Shown here: one piece after another, positions 7,690 through 17,368 of the stretch
Layout of the letters: the number at the start of each line of letters is the position of its first letter
How positions within the stretch are numbered: the stretch's first letter is position 1
Source of the DNA: an uncultured Steroidobacter sp.
Lineage (GTDB): Bacteria > Pseudomonadota > Gammaproteobacteria > Steroidobacterales > Steroidobacteraceae
Direction: 5' to 3'
Length of the DNA: 64,000 nucleotides
Assembly (NCBI RefSeq): GCF_937958065.1
Contig: NZ_CALFXI010000111.1
Coordinates: 62,001-126,000, forward strand
Position numbers and translations under genes: made by a program
Notes under the pieces: model-generated
What the model was told of the DNA's origin: nothing
The model's input: the letters and a program-made list of their open reading frames with translations, nothing else
The model's database searches: none

Positions 7690-9399
7690 TCAGGCGGGCA
7701 GCGCGCCGGCGATTCGAACCCGGTTCCGACCCGACCTTTTTGCGTCATAAACGGCCGCATCCGCGCGAGCGATCAAGTGCTCGCCCCAGACCCCGAGGGT
7801 GTCGCTCGTTGCCACTCCGATGCTACAGGTCACCTGAATGGGCTCGCCGAAGCCCTCCACGCGCACTTCGGCCACGCGATTGCGGATGCGTTCGGCGATG
7901 GGCCCGGCGGCTGCGATGTCGGCGCTGCTCAAAATGACCACGAACTCTTCGCCGCCATAGCGCCCGATCACGTCGGACTGGCGCAGCTCGGCGTGGATGG
8001 GGCCAACGACGGCGCGCAGACAGGCATCGCCGGCCTGGTGACCGCGGGTGTCGTTGATCTCCTTGAAGTGGTCCAGGTCGATGAACAACAGCGCGATCGG
8101 CAGCCCGCGGGCGCGAGCCCGCAGGCAGGCGGTCTCCAGGCGCTCGACCAGCGAGCGTCGATTCAGGACGCCTGTCAGAGGATCGGTCTGCGCGCGCTTC
8201 TCCGCGTCGGACAGCGCGAGCCGCTGATCGCGCAGTCGATCCGCGACCCCGAGTGCGATCAGCACCGCGGCAGCGACCATCGACAGCGGCAGGCCGTAGT
8301 ACAGCAGCCCTTCGGCCCCCTCGGGATCGGTGAGGAGCAGCCGGATCGCCGTCGCAATCGTGAACCCTTCCAGCAACCCCCAGGCGATCAGGAACCAGCC
8401 AGCAGCCCGGTTGTTTCGCTGCCAGGCGAGGAACGAGACCACCAGCGTGAACACTGCCGACCCCAGGAACACCAGATTGCCGATCGCGGCGACCACGCCG
8501 CCCAGCCCGATGTGCTGAGCGAGATTGGCGAAGGCCAGCACCACGAAGGTGACCGCCAGCCAGCCGAAGATCGCATGTACCTTGGGCGAGTACAGCCGCA
8601 GCTCCGCGATCTCACGCACGAACAGACAGGCGGCCGCGCCGCTCAGTGCAGCCGTGACATTCCACGTATATGACATGACCGGCGCGCCCAGCTCGAGCAC
8701 CGGCCATTCGAATCCCTGACCGGACAGGTAGGCGACATATAACGCCTGCAGAGAGAACAACGTCGCGTACAACAGCAGCAGGCGGTCGGAGAGCACCAGC
8801 CAGATCAGCAGCGACGCGCAGGCCATCGCCAGCAGCGCGCCGAAGGCGAGCGCGATCATGCGTGCGTGCTCGGCCCCGGTCGAGAGCGTTTGCTCCAGGG
8901 TCGACACGGTGAATTGCAAACCTTCCCAGCTCTGACCCTGTGGATCGACGCGAACGTACAGCAACTGCCCCTTGGCGAGCCGGTCGGGCAGCGCGAGCAC
9001 CAGCTGATGCAGGCCGCGAAAGCCGGGCAGGTGAGTGGCGGTGCGCAACGACACCGGGTGGCCGTTCTCTACTGTGTAAGCCTGGATGTGCAGAGTCCGG
9101 CTCTTGTTGATATTGAGCGTCGGCACGGTGCCGGGGGTGGAGTTTTCTTCGGCGCGCAGTCGAAGCCAGAAGGCGTTCCTGCGCTGGCGAGCGGCGCTGA
9201 AGTCGAAAGATTGAAAGCTCGCATCGAGCGTACCGCTGCTCAATGTGTCGATGCTCACATCGCCCGCCGTGGGGTCGAGCATCTGGATTTGCAGGCGGGT
9301 GTCGCTCGCAATGACAGCGCCGGCAGCGCTGCTCACGCACGGCACGGCCAGCAGGCAGGCGCCCAGCGCCACCAGCCACGTGGCCAACCACTCACGCAC
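7690..9399 (-). CDS. membrane diguanylate cyclase, 7TMR-DISM sensor with GGDEF domain
   Basis: 569 residues from a GTG at 9399 with GGAGGGG upstream; this start gives a clean signal peptide (WLATWLVALGACLLAVPCVSSA). A periplasmic 7TMR-DISMED2-like beta domain (about 30-170) is followed by seven membrane helices (about 180-385) and a cytosolic GGDEF domain. The active-site motif is GGEEF (482-486), with an intact RxxD inhibitory site, RQSD, five residues before it. It should make cyclic di-GMP from two GTP with product feedback. No EAL domain is present. c-di-GMP often controls pili and polysaccharide, both encoded in this window, but no direct link is shown. Confidence 0.88.
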   Translation of the reverse strand: MREWLATWLVALGACLLAVPCVSSAAGAVIASDTRLQIQMLDPTAGDVSIDTLSSGTLDASFQSFDFSAARQRRNAFWLRLRAEENSTPGTVPTLNINKSRTLHIQAYTVENGHPVSLRTATHLPGFRGLHQLVLALPDRLAKGQLLYVRVDPQGQSWEGLQFTVSTLEQTLSTGAEHARMIALAFGALLAMACASLLIWLVLSDRLLLLYATLFSLQALYVAYLSGQGFEWPVLELGAPVMSYTWNVTAALSGAAACLFVREIAELRLYSPKVHAIFGWLAVTFVVLAFANLAQHIGLGGVVAAIGNLVFLGSAVFTLVVSFLAWQRNNRAAGWFLIAWGLLEGFTIATAIRLLLTDPEGAEGLLYYGLPLSMVAAAVLIALGVADRLRDQRLALSDAEKRAQTDPLTGVLNRRSLVERLETACLRARARGLPIALLFIDLDHFKEINDTRGHQAGDACLRAVVGPIHAELRQSDVIGRYGGEEFVVILSSADIAAAGPIAERIRNRVAEVRVEGFGEPIQVTCSIGVATSDTLGVWGEHLIARADAAVYDAKRSGRNRVRIAGALPA

Positions 9400-9580
9400 G
9401 ATTGCTCCCCTCCGATGACATCCCAACGGCGCCTGTACCGGCTTCCCCCCGATTGGAACGGCTCGCATGCTAACACGGCCGCCCGCGGGAATATTTGCAG
9501 ATGCATCCCCAGTGGACGCTCATGACATCCAAACCGGTGCGCGGGTCGAACATCGTTCGGGCGGCCACCTGGGTTATGAC

Positions 9581-10231
9581 ATGTCGTTGACGAGCGAAAT
9601 CTCCCGATGCACCTGGTTTGCGACCTTGCTGGTCGCGGGCCAGGCGCCGTTGCCCGCGCTGGCGGATCGAACGTGGGATTTCCAGGTGTTCCTGGATCAA
9701 AAGGAGATCGGCAGCCATCGCTTCGACCTGCGCGATCGGGAGAGCCAGCGCGAGCTCGTCAGCCAGGCGCGCATGACGGTCAAGCTGCTGTTCGTCACTG
9801 CCTACACCTACGAGCATCGCGACGTGGAGCGCTGGGATGGGGACTGTTTGAGCACGCTGTCGTCGACGACCGATGACAATGGCGGGAAATATCGGGTCGA
9901 GGTGCAGCGTCGTGACGGCGCGACGGTCGTGCAGACTCTCGAAGGCAGCCAGCGTCTCGGCGAATGCGTGCTGACGTTTGCCTACTGGAATCCCGCGATG
10001 TTGCGGCAGACCCAGTTGCTCAACTCACAAGACGGCGAATATGTGAAGGTGAAGATCACCGATGCGGGCGCCGACTCCATCGTGGTGCGAGGTGTGCGCA
10101 CGCCGGCGCGCCGCTACGAGCTGCGCAGCCAGAAGCTCTCGATCGATCTGTGGTATTCGGAACAGGAGGAGTGGCTCGCGCTGGAGTCGACGACCGAGCG
10201 CGGCCAGAAGCTGATCTACAAGTTGAAATAG
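9581..10231 (+). CDS. exported DUF6134-like protein
   Basis: 216 residues from the ATG at 9581, chosen because it places a signal peptide at the start (CTWFATLLVAGQAPLPALA). The frame is open to 9467, but that part is not protein-like. The mature part begins RTWDFQVFLDQKEIGSHRF and holds a repeated beta pattern typical of DUF6134 periplasmic proteins. Two cysteines (in WDGDCLSTLSS and LGECVLTFAYW) could form a disulfide. It lies divergent from the diguanylate cyclase and convergent with the acyl-CoA dehydrogenase gene. Function unknown. Confidence 0.7.
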   Translation: MSLTSEISRCTWFATLLVAGQAPLPALADRTWDFQVFLDQKEIGSHRFDLRDRESQRELVSQARMTVKLLFVTAYTYEHRDVERWDGDCLSTLSSTTDDNGGKYRVEVQRRDGATVVQTLEGSQRLGECVLTFAYWNPAMLRQTQLLNSQDGEYVKVKITDAGADSIVVRGVRTPARRYELRSQKLSIDLWYSEQEEWLALESTTERGQKLIYKLK

Positions 10232-10256
10232 GAGCGGGCGACGGCTCGCCCGCTCC
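10231..10256. terminator. bidirectional hairpin between convergent genes
   Basis: GGAGCGGGCGA-cggc-TCGCCCGCTCC gives an 11-bp GC-rich stem starting at the last base of the DUF6134-like stop codon and ending 9 bases before the acyl-CoA dehydrogenase stop. There is no T-tract, but the position between convergent genes supports a shared transcript-end role. Confidence 0.55.
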
Positions 10257-10265
10257 CCGTGGCCG

Positions 10266-11408
10266 CTAGGCCGCGTTCGAGGCCGCGATGAACTGCTGGG
10301 TGTGGAAGTCGGTATCGCCCAGGGTCAGATCGATGGCGGTCAATCGTTTGAAATAATGACTGACCATCAACTCCTCGGTCATGCCCATGCCGCCATGGAG
10401 CTGCACGGCCTGCTGGCCGATGAAACGGCCGGCCTGACCGATGATCACCTTGGCTGCCGACAGCGCACGGCGCCGCTCGCCCGCATCCGGGTCGACGCAC
10501 TTGATCGCCGCGAGATAGCTCATCGATCTGGCCTGCTCGCTGTGCAGGAACATGTCCGCCATGCGATGTTGCAACACCTGGAACCTGGCGATCGGCTGGC
10601 CGAACTGCTTGCGATTCTTGGTGTAGTCGAGCGTCGTGGCATTCACGGCTTTCATGATGCCCACCGCTTCGGCGCACAGCGCGCTCAATGCATGATCGTG
10701 AGCGGCTTCGATCGCGGCAAACGCCTTGCCTTCGGCGCCCACGAGGGCGGAGGCGGGTACCGACACTTGCTTCAGCTCGATGTCGGCCGCGCGCAGGCCG
10801 TCGATCGTGCCGTAGTCCTTGACCGTGACGCCGGCGGCTTTGGGATCGACGCGGAACACGCTGATGCCATCGGTGTCGCCGGTGCGTCCGCTGGTCCGGG
10901 CGCTGACGAGCAACTCGTCGGCGGCGCCAGCGCCGGTGATCACGTTCTTCAGACCCTCGAGCACGTAGCCGCTGGATGTTTTCTCCGCGCGTGTCGCGAC
11001 CTGATCGATTTCACCGCGAGTCCGGGGCTCTTGATGCGCGAGGATCACGATGCGCTCGCCGGAGGCGATGGTCGGGAGCAATTGTTCGGCCGCGGCCTTG
11101 TCCCCAATCCGGGTGAGAAAGACAGGCGTGACCACCGCGGCCGCGAGGAACGGCTCGACCACGAGCCCTTCGCCGAGGGCGTTCATCACCAGCATCGTTT
11201 CCACTGGCCCATTGCCCAGGCCGCCATGTTCCTCCGGAACGTTCAGAGCCGTGAGGCCGAGATTCGCGAGCTCTTGCCACATCTCGCGGCTCCAGCCCGC
11301 CGGGCCCCGCAGAATGTCGCGCCGGGCTTCGAACGAATAGTTGTCGCGTACGAAGCGCTGGACCGTGTCGGCCAGCAGCTGCTGTTCATCGCTGAAATTG
11401 AAATCCAT
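10266..11408 (-). CDS. acyl-CoA dehydrogenase, small-subunit type
   Basis: 380 residues. N-terminal helical domain starts MDFNFSDEQQLLADTVQRFV; the middle beta domain and C-terminal FAD domain (QFGQPIARFQVLQHRMADM, QAVQLHGGMGMTEELMVSHY) are typical. At the place of the medium-chain enzyme's Glu376 this protein reads LTLGDTDFH, and at the alternative helix-G site it has AHDHALSAL, so neither usual catalytic glutamate is evident. It resembles the small subunit of pimeloyl-CoA-type and steroid-side-chain dehydrogenase pairs. It follows the large-subunit gene after 13 bases. A heteromer with its neighbour is inferred; the acyl chain is unknown. Confidence 0.85.
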   Translation of the reverse strand: MDFNFSDEQQLLADTVQRFVRDNYSFEARRDILRGPAGWSREMWQELANLGLTALNVPEEHGGLGNGPVETMLVMNALGEGLVVEPFLAAAVVTPVFLTRIGDKAAAEQLLPTIASGERIVILAHQEPRTRGEIDQVATRAEKTSSGYVLEGLKNVITGAGAADELLVSARTSGRTGDTDGISVFRVDPKAAGVTVKDYGTIDGLRAADIELKQVSVPASALVGAEGKAFAAIEAAHDHALSALCAEAVGIMKAVNATTLDYTKNRKQFGQPIARFQVLQHRMADMFLHSEQARSMSYLAAIKCVDPDAGERRRALSAAKVIIGQAGRFIGQQAVQLHGGMGMTEELMVSHYFKRLTAIDLTLGDTDFHTQQFIAASNAA

Positions 11409-11421
11409 GGGATGCTCGTGG

Positions 11422-12633
<1,212 letters not shown>

Positions 12634-13014
12634 GGAATGACCCTGATGTCTTGCTGTGCAGAAATACAATTCTCGATGCAGACCGGCATCATAGGGGCTC
12701 GACCTTTCTGTCCGCAACCGAGCCCGACTCCGGCGTCGCCACCTTCGTCCGGCGTTGTCAGTCCAGATTTTCACCGGAGGGTGCTTGCCCGAAACATACA
12801 CGCTCACATACCTTCACGGAGCAGCGGCTTGGTTGCGCAGTGCGAGATGTGATAATTTTTGAGCGGAATCGATGCCCGCATTGTGGAATGCCAGACGGGC
12901 GCCATACGAATGACGAGGATGCCGGATCGCCGTGCGGCCGAAAGCTTGACCCAGGCTTTTCGCGCTGCAGGCGCGGTTCGCGGTTTGCAAAGGACCAGTG
13001 GGGGAACGGGGAGC
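12634..13014. promoter_or_regulatory. divergent promoter region of the acyl-CoA module
   Basis: 381 bases between the dehydrogenase pair and the CoA ligase. On the plus strand TTGGTT (12829-12834), a 16-base spacer and GATAAT (12851-12856) resemble a sigma-70 promoter for the ligase. A small palindrome, GCATT-gtgg-AATGC (12878-12891), lies just downstream and could be an operator for the IclR-type regulator encoded after the ligase. No protein-like frame is seen here. Confidence 0.4.
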
Positions 13015-14688
13015 ATGTCCCAGAAGCATTTCGATTTTTGGCCTGTCGGCCTGCCACGCAATATCACCGCGCCGGCCACCAATCTGTTTTACAACCTGGA
13101 AGTTTCCGCGACCCGCTATCCCGACAAGCCCTATCTGATCTTTTTCGAAGCGCCGCTGAGCTACGCGCGCTTCAAGCACGAAGCCGAGCGCCTGGCGGGC
13201 TATCTCCAGCAGGAGTGCGGTGTGCAAGCCGGCGACCGGGTGCTGCTGGTGATGCAGAACAGTCCGCAATTCATTCTTTCTTATTACGGCATCTTGCGGG
13301 CGAACGCGGTGGTGGTGCCGGTGAACCCGATGAGCGTCGGCGCCGAGCTCGAGCACTATGTCCAGGACAGCGGCGCCACGGTCGCCCTGGTGGCGCAAGA
13401 GGTTTATCCGCAGCTGCGGCCGCTGCTCGGCGCGCAGCTCGAGCGCGTCATCGTCGCGGCGTACAGCGACTACATCAATCCCTCGACGGACCTGCGCATG
13501 CCGGAAGTCGTCAGCGCGCCGAGGCAGCCGATCGCGGACCAGGGCGTGACGTTGTGGGTGGATGCACTCGCGGCCGCGCGCACGCCCGGGCCGCTGACCA
13601 CCGGGCCGGACGATCTTTGTGTCATTCCCTACAGCTCGGGTACGACCGGCCGGCCGAAGGGCTGCATGCTCAGCCATCGCAACGTGATGCACACCTTGCT
13701 CTCCAACGCGTTCTGGTTCGGCGGCAACTCCGATACCAGTCAGCTGGTGGTGCTGCCGTTCTTCCACGTGACCAGCATGCAGGGGGGCATGAACGCGCCC
13801 ATGTATTACGGCGGCACCATCGTGCTGATGTGCCGGTGGGATCGCGAGGTCGCGGCCGAGTTGATCCAGCGTTACAAACTGATGTCGTGGACCGCGATTG
13901 CGACCATGGTGATCGACTTCCTGGCGAACCCGAAGCTCGATCGATATGACCTGTCGTCGCTGGTGCGCGTCTCCGGCGGCGGCGCGGCCATGCCGGCGGC
14001 GGTCGGCGAACGATTGCAGCAGCTGGTCGGCTCGCCGTACATCGAAGGCTACGGCCTGACCGAGACCATCGCGCCGACGCACGTCAATCCGCCGGACCGG
14101 CCGAAGCGTCAGTGTCTCGGCGTCCCCATCTTCAATACCGATTCACGGGTCATCGATCCGGAAACGCTGCAGGAAGTGCCGCAGGGAACGGTGGGCGAGA
14201 TCGTCACCCACGGCCCACAGGTTTTCCAAGGGTATTGGCGCAATCCCGCGGCGACCGAAGCGGCGTTCGTCACGCTGGCGGGCAAGCGTTTCTTCCGGAC
14301 CGGCGATCTGGGCTACGTCGATGAAGACGGCTATTTCTTCCTGGTCGACCGGCTCAAGCGAATGATCAACTGTTCGGGCTTCAAGGTATGGCCGGCCGAG
14401 GTCGAAGCGCAGATGTACAAGCATCCGGCCATCCAGGAAGCCTGTGTGATCGCGGCCCGCGATCCGCACCGAGGCGAGACGGTGAAGGCCGTCGTGGTGC
14501 TGCGGGCCAGTCACAAGGGCAGCGTGAGCGAGGCCGACATCATCGAGTGGACGCGCCAGAACATGGCGACCTACAAGTATCCGAGGATCGTCGAGTTCGT
14601 CGAGGCGCTGCCCAAGTCGGCGACCGGAAAAGTCCAGTGGCGTCAGTTGCAGGAAGCGGAAATGGCGCGCGCGGCGCGGGCTCAATAG
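13015..14688 (+). CDS. AMP-forming acyl-CoA ligase
   Basis: 557 residues from the ATG at 13015, which has GGGGAACGGGGAG upstream; the frame is open further up but not coding. The ANL-family signatures are complete: YSSGTTGRPKGCMLSH (ATP-binding loop), GYGLTETIAP, the RTGDLGYVDEDGYFFLVDR hinge aspartate region, and the C-terminal lysine motif PKSATGKVQWRQL. It activates a carboxylic acid to its CoA thioester through an acyl-adenylate. Placement opposite the dehydrogenase pair and before an IclR regulator suggests it feeds that pair. Substrate not predictable. Confidence 0.88.
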   Translation: MSQKHFDFWPVGLPRNITAPATNLFYNLEVSATRYPDKPYLIFFEAPLSYARFKHEAERLAGYLQQECGVQAGDRVLLVMQNSPQFILSYYGILRANAVVVPVNPMSVGAELEHYVQDSGATVALVAQEVYPQLRPLLGAQLERVIVAAYSDYINPSTDLRMPEVVSAPRQPIADQGVTLWVDALAAARTPGPLTTGPDDLCVIPYSSGTTGRPKGCMLSHRNVMHTLLSNAFWFGGNSDTSQLVVLPFFHVTSMQGGMNAPMYYGGTIVLMCRWDREVAAELIQRYKLMSWTAIATMVIDFLANPKLDRYDLSSLVRVSGGGAAMPAAVGERLQQLVGSPYIEGYGLTETIAPTHVNPPDRPKRQCLGVPIFNTDSRVIDPETLQEVPQGTVGEIVTHGPQVFQGYWRNPAATEAAFVTLAGKRFFRTGDLGYVDEDGYFFLVDRLKRMINCSGFKVWPAEVEAQMYKHPAIQEACVIAARDPHRGETVKAVVVLRASHKGSVSEADIIEWTRQNMATYKYPRIVEFVEALPKSATGKVQWRQLQEAEMARAARAQ

Positions 14689-14709
14689 ATATACGAGGCA
14701 GGAACTACC

Positions 14710-15567
14710 ATGGCGACCAGAGCATCAGAAACGACTCGCATGATCGAGACGACCGGCGCGGCCCACGCAGCGGCGGCCCCCAAGCCCCACGTGGGCAAAC
14801 AGGATCGGCACTTCGTCACCGCATTGTCGCGCGGGCTGGATGTGCTGTCGTGTTTCCGAAGCGGCAGCCGGCTGCTGGGCAATCAGGACATCTCCGAGCG
14901 CTGCCGTCTGCCCAAGTCGACCGTGTCCCGTCTGACTTACACGCTCACCAAGCTCGGCTATCTCCACTATGTGAAGGAGTCGGGCAAGTATCGCCTCGGC
15001 ACGGCGACGCTGGCGCTCGGCAGCGCCGTGCTCGGCCGCTTCGAAGTGCGCGATCTCGCGCGTCCGCTGATGCAGGAGCTGGCGGATGCAACCGGCACGT
15101 CGGTCGCGTTGGGCGCGCGGCAGCGGCTCAGCATGGTGTGCGTCGAAGTCTGCAAGGGCAACGCCGTGCTCTCATTGAATATGGAGGTGGGCATGCGTCT
15201 GCCGCTGGCAACCGCCGCGATCGGCCGCGCCTATCTCGCGGTTTGCAGCGACACCGAGCGCGCCGATCTGCTCGATCAGTTGAAAGAGCTGGATCACCTG
15301 GCGTGGCCGAACTTGAAACAGGGCATCGACAAGGCGCTCGCCATGTATTCGGAGCTGGGCGTGTGCAGCTCGTTCGGCGAATGGCAGCCGGATGTGAACG
15401 GCATCGCCGTCGGGTTCCGCCCGGGCAACGGCCTGCCGCCGATGTCCATCAACTGCGGCGCGCCGGCTTTCAAAGTCTCGCAGGAATATTTGCTCAACGA
15501 CGTTCGACCGCGGCTGGTGGAGCTGGTGCGTCGGATCGAAGAAGGGCTCGGTCAGGCGCGTTCCTGA
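14710..15567 (+). CDS. IclR-family transcriptional regulator
   Basis: 285 residues. After a 35-residue leader rich in Ala and Thr comes the winged HTH (LLGNQDISERCRLPKSTVSR, LTYTLTKLGYLHYVKESGKY) and the IclR effector domain with TGTSVALGARQRLSMVCVEV and ATAAIGRAYLAV. The family senses aromatic acids, acyl compounds and other small carbon sources and usually controls adjacent catabolic genes. It starts 21 bases after the CoA ligase and is followed by a strong terminator, so the two form one transcription unit. It probably regulates the ligase and the divergent dehydrogenases. Confidence 0.88.
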   Translation: MATRASETTRMIETTGAAHAAAAPKPHVGKQDRHFVTALSRGLDVLSCFRSGSRLLGNQDISERCRLPKSTVSRLTYTLTKLGYLHYVKESGKYRLGTATLALGSAVLGRFEVRDLARPLMQELADATGTSVALGARQRLSMVCVEVCKGNAVLSLNMEVGMRLPLATAAIGRAYLAVCSDTERADLLDQLKELDHLAWPNLKQGIDKALAMYSELGVCSSFGEWQPDVNGIAVGFRPGNGLPPMSINCGAPAFKVSQEYLLNDVRPRLVELVRRIEEGLGQARS

Positions 15568-15604
15568 AACGAGCGGCCTGAAACAATCCTCGGTGTTTGT
15601 AATA

Positions 15605-15646
15605 AACGGCGCGCATCGTGAGGTGCGCGCCGTTTTCTTTTTTGTC
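15605..15646 (+). terminator. Rho-independent terminator after the IclR gene
   Basis: AACGGCGCGCA and TGCGCGCCGTT pair as an 11-bp stem with a short loop, followed by TTCTTTTTT. It ends the ligase-IclR unit. It is the clearest intrinsic terminator in the window. Confidence 0.85.
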
Positions 15647-15756
15647 TGTAATCGAGTTCAGACGTAGCTGCAAGCCGACGCCCATGGCGCCTGGAACTTT
15701 TGTGGCACAAGGCCAGTTAACAGGCAGCCCAGGTAAATTCGTTACTAAGTCGAGTC

Positions 15757-17250
15757 ATGCGCGAAGCCGTCCAAGCAGAGAATTCCCGCGCTGATTCGCG
15801 CGGCTCCGCTGCGCATGCCTCGGTGGATGGTTTCGCGGCGATCCGTCGTCGCAATCAGCGAGTTCATCACGGCACGTCGGAGCCGCCGAGCGTCGCGCTG
15901 CTGAGACACGTTCTGAACCCGTCGGTCATCGTACTGAGCCTGATGTTCTGTGCGTTCCTGTTCGCACAGGAGCTCACGCCTTCCTATTTCGCGCTCGCGG
16001 CGCTCGCGTTTCTGATCGCCTCGCAGGTGGTGAGCGAGCCGGTGATGGATTGCTCGATTCGCAATGGTCTGACCAATCTGCTCCAGCACCGCATCTTCGC
16101 CGAGTGGCTGCTGGTCTCCGCCGCGCTGCTGCTGATGGCGTTCGCTTTCAAGGTCACCGAAACATTTTCCCGCCGCGTAATCCTTACCTGGTTTGCGATC
16201 ACGCCGTTTGCAGTGGTCGCGGCGGAAGCCGGCTTGCGTCGCTACGCCGCATTCTCGGCATTGCGCGGCAAGATCCAGCAGAGCCACGTCATCATCGGTG
16301 CGAACGAAGCGGGCTCGCGTCTGGCGCGCCGCCTGATGGCGCATCCGCACCTGGGACTGTTCAAGGGGTTCTTCGACGATCGCGACACGGCGCGGCTGCC
16401 CGATATGCCCCAGGAGCAATTGCTCGGCGGCATGTCGGACATCGTCAATTACGTGCGCATCAACGGCGTGAGCAACATTTATATCTGTCTGCCGATGCGT
16501 GCCGATGAGCGTGTCACCAGACTGCTCGAGGAGCTGAAGGACACGACGGCGTCGGTGTACTTCGTTCCCGACATCTTCATGTTCGATCTGATCCAGGCGC
16601 GCGTTTGTGAGATCGACGGCATTCCGATGCTCGCGGTGTGCGAGTCTCCATTCGCCGGGCTGGACGGAGTGATCAAGCGCGCCAGCGACATCGTGTTCTC
16701 CTCGGTGCTGTTGCTGGTGCTGTGGCCGCTGCTGCTGACGATCGCGATCGGGGTGCGCATGAGCTCGCCCGGCCCGATCCTGTTCCGGCAGCGCCGCTAT
16801 GGCATGTACGGCGAAGCCATCAATGTTTACAAGTTCCGAAGCATGACGGTGTGCGAAGACGGCGCCACGGTCACGCAGGCACAACGCAACGATCCGCGCG
16901 TGACCCGCTTCGGCGCCTTCCTGCGTCGCACTTCCCTGGACGAGCTGCCCCAGCTCTTCAATGTCTTCCTCGGCTCGATGAGCCTGGTCGGTCCGCGGCC
17001 GCATGCAGTGGCTCACAACGAGGAATATCGCCGCATCATCGATGGCTACATGCTGCGTCATAAGGTGCGGCCGGGGATCACCGGCTGGGCGCAGGTGAAC
17101 GGACTGCGCGGCGAGACCGACACCGTCGACAAGATGCAGCGGCGCGTCGAGTACGACCTCGACTATCTGCGCAACTGGTCCCTGGGACTGGACCTGACCA
17201 TTCTGTTGCGGACCGCGTCGCTGGTGTGGCGGGACCGCAATGCGTATTGA
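15757..17250 (+). CDS. polyprenyl glycosylphosphotransferase (initiating exopolysaccharide sugar transferase)
   Basis: 497 residues. Four hydrophobic helices (about 45-175) precede a Rossmann-like domain (HVIIGANEAGSRLARRLM) and a fifth membrane helix, then the bacterial sugar-transferase domain: KRASDIVFSS, PGPILFRQRRYG, VYKFRSM, RRTSLDELPQLFNVF, GSMSLVGPRPHA and KVRPGITGWAQVNG. This is the WcaJ/PssY arrangement, which moves a sugar-1-phosphate, usually glucose-1-P, onto undecaprenyl phosphate at the inner membrane. It starts about 110 bases past the terminator at 15605 and leads a short cluster with the next two genes. The sugar is inferred. Confidence 0.88.
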   Translation: MREAVQAENSRADSRGSAAHASVDGFAAIRRRNQRVHHGTSEPPSVALLRHVLNPSVIVLSLMFCAFLFAQELTPSYFALAALAFLIASQVVSEPVMDCSIRNGLTNLLQHRIFAEWLLVSAALLLMAFAFKVTETFSRRVILTWFAITPFAVVAAEAGLRRYAAFSALRGKIQQSHVIIGANEAGSRLARRLMAHPHLGLFKGFFDDRDTARLPDMPQEQLLGGMSDIVNYVRINGVSNIYICLPMRADERVTRLLEELKDTTASVYFVPDIFMFDLIQARVCEIDGIPMLAVCESPFAGLDGVIKRASDIVFSSVLLLVLWPLLLTIAIGVRMSSPGPILFRQRRYGMYGEAINVYKFRSMTVCEDGATVTQAQRNDPRVTRFGAFLRRTSLDELPQLFNVFLGSMSLVGPRPHAVAHNEEYRRIIDGYMLRHKVRPGITGWAQVNGLRGETDTVDKMQRRVEYDLDYLRNWSLGLDLTILLRTASLVWRDRNAY

Positions 17251-17261
17251 AGGGTAGAGCC

Positions 17262-17363
17262 ATGCGTAAAACACAACTCCACATCTGGATCACCATGATG
17301 TTCTGCGCGCTTGCCATGGCTGCGCAGGCGGTCCAGACCGGCACGATCCAGCTGCCGTTCTGA
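17262..17363 (+). CDS. 33-residue exported or membrane peptide
   Basis: ATG at 17262 with AAGGG about eight bases upstream. The peptide is basic at the start (MRKTQLHIW), then hydrophobic (ITMMFCALAMAAQAV), ending with QTGTIQLPF. It looks like a signal peptide plus about a dozen residues, or a single-pass microprotein. It sits 11 bases after the glycosylphosphotransferase stop and 5 bases before the next gene. It may be a real small protein of the exopolysaccharide cluster, or a leader that couples translation. Unknown function. Confidence 0.45.
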   Translation: MRKTQLHIWITMMFCALAMAAQAVQTGTIQLPF

Positions 17364-17368
17364 CCGGC

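Noticed and set aside
7714..7740. A T-arm-like ATTCGAACCCGG near the end of the diguanylate cyclase gene, suggesting a tRNA on the minus strand.
   Set aside because: It is the coding sequence for the GRNRVRIAGALPA tail of the GGDEF protein, and no acceptor stem, D-arm or anticodon arm can be folded.
7452..7760. A 102-codon minus-strand frame across the end of the diguanylate cyclase.
   Set aside because: It overlaps the GGDEF gene in another frame and has no homology-like features or start signal.
15745..17274. A 509-codon minus-strand frame opposite the glycosylphosphotransferase.
   Set aside because: The product is a His/Arg/Gln-rich low-complexity shadow; the plus strand has clear family motifs.
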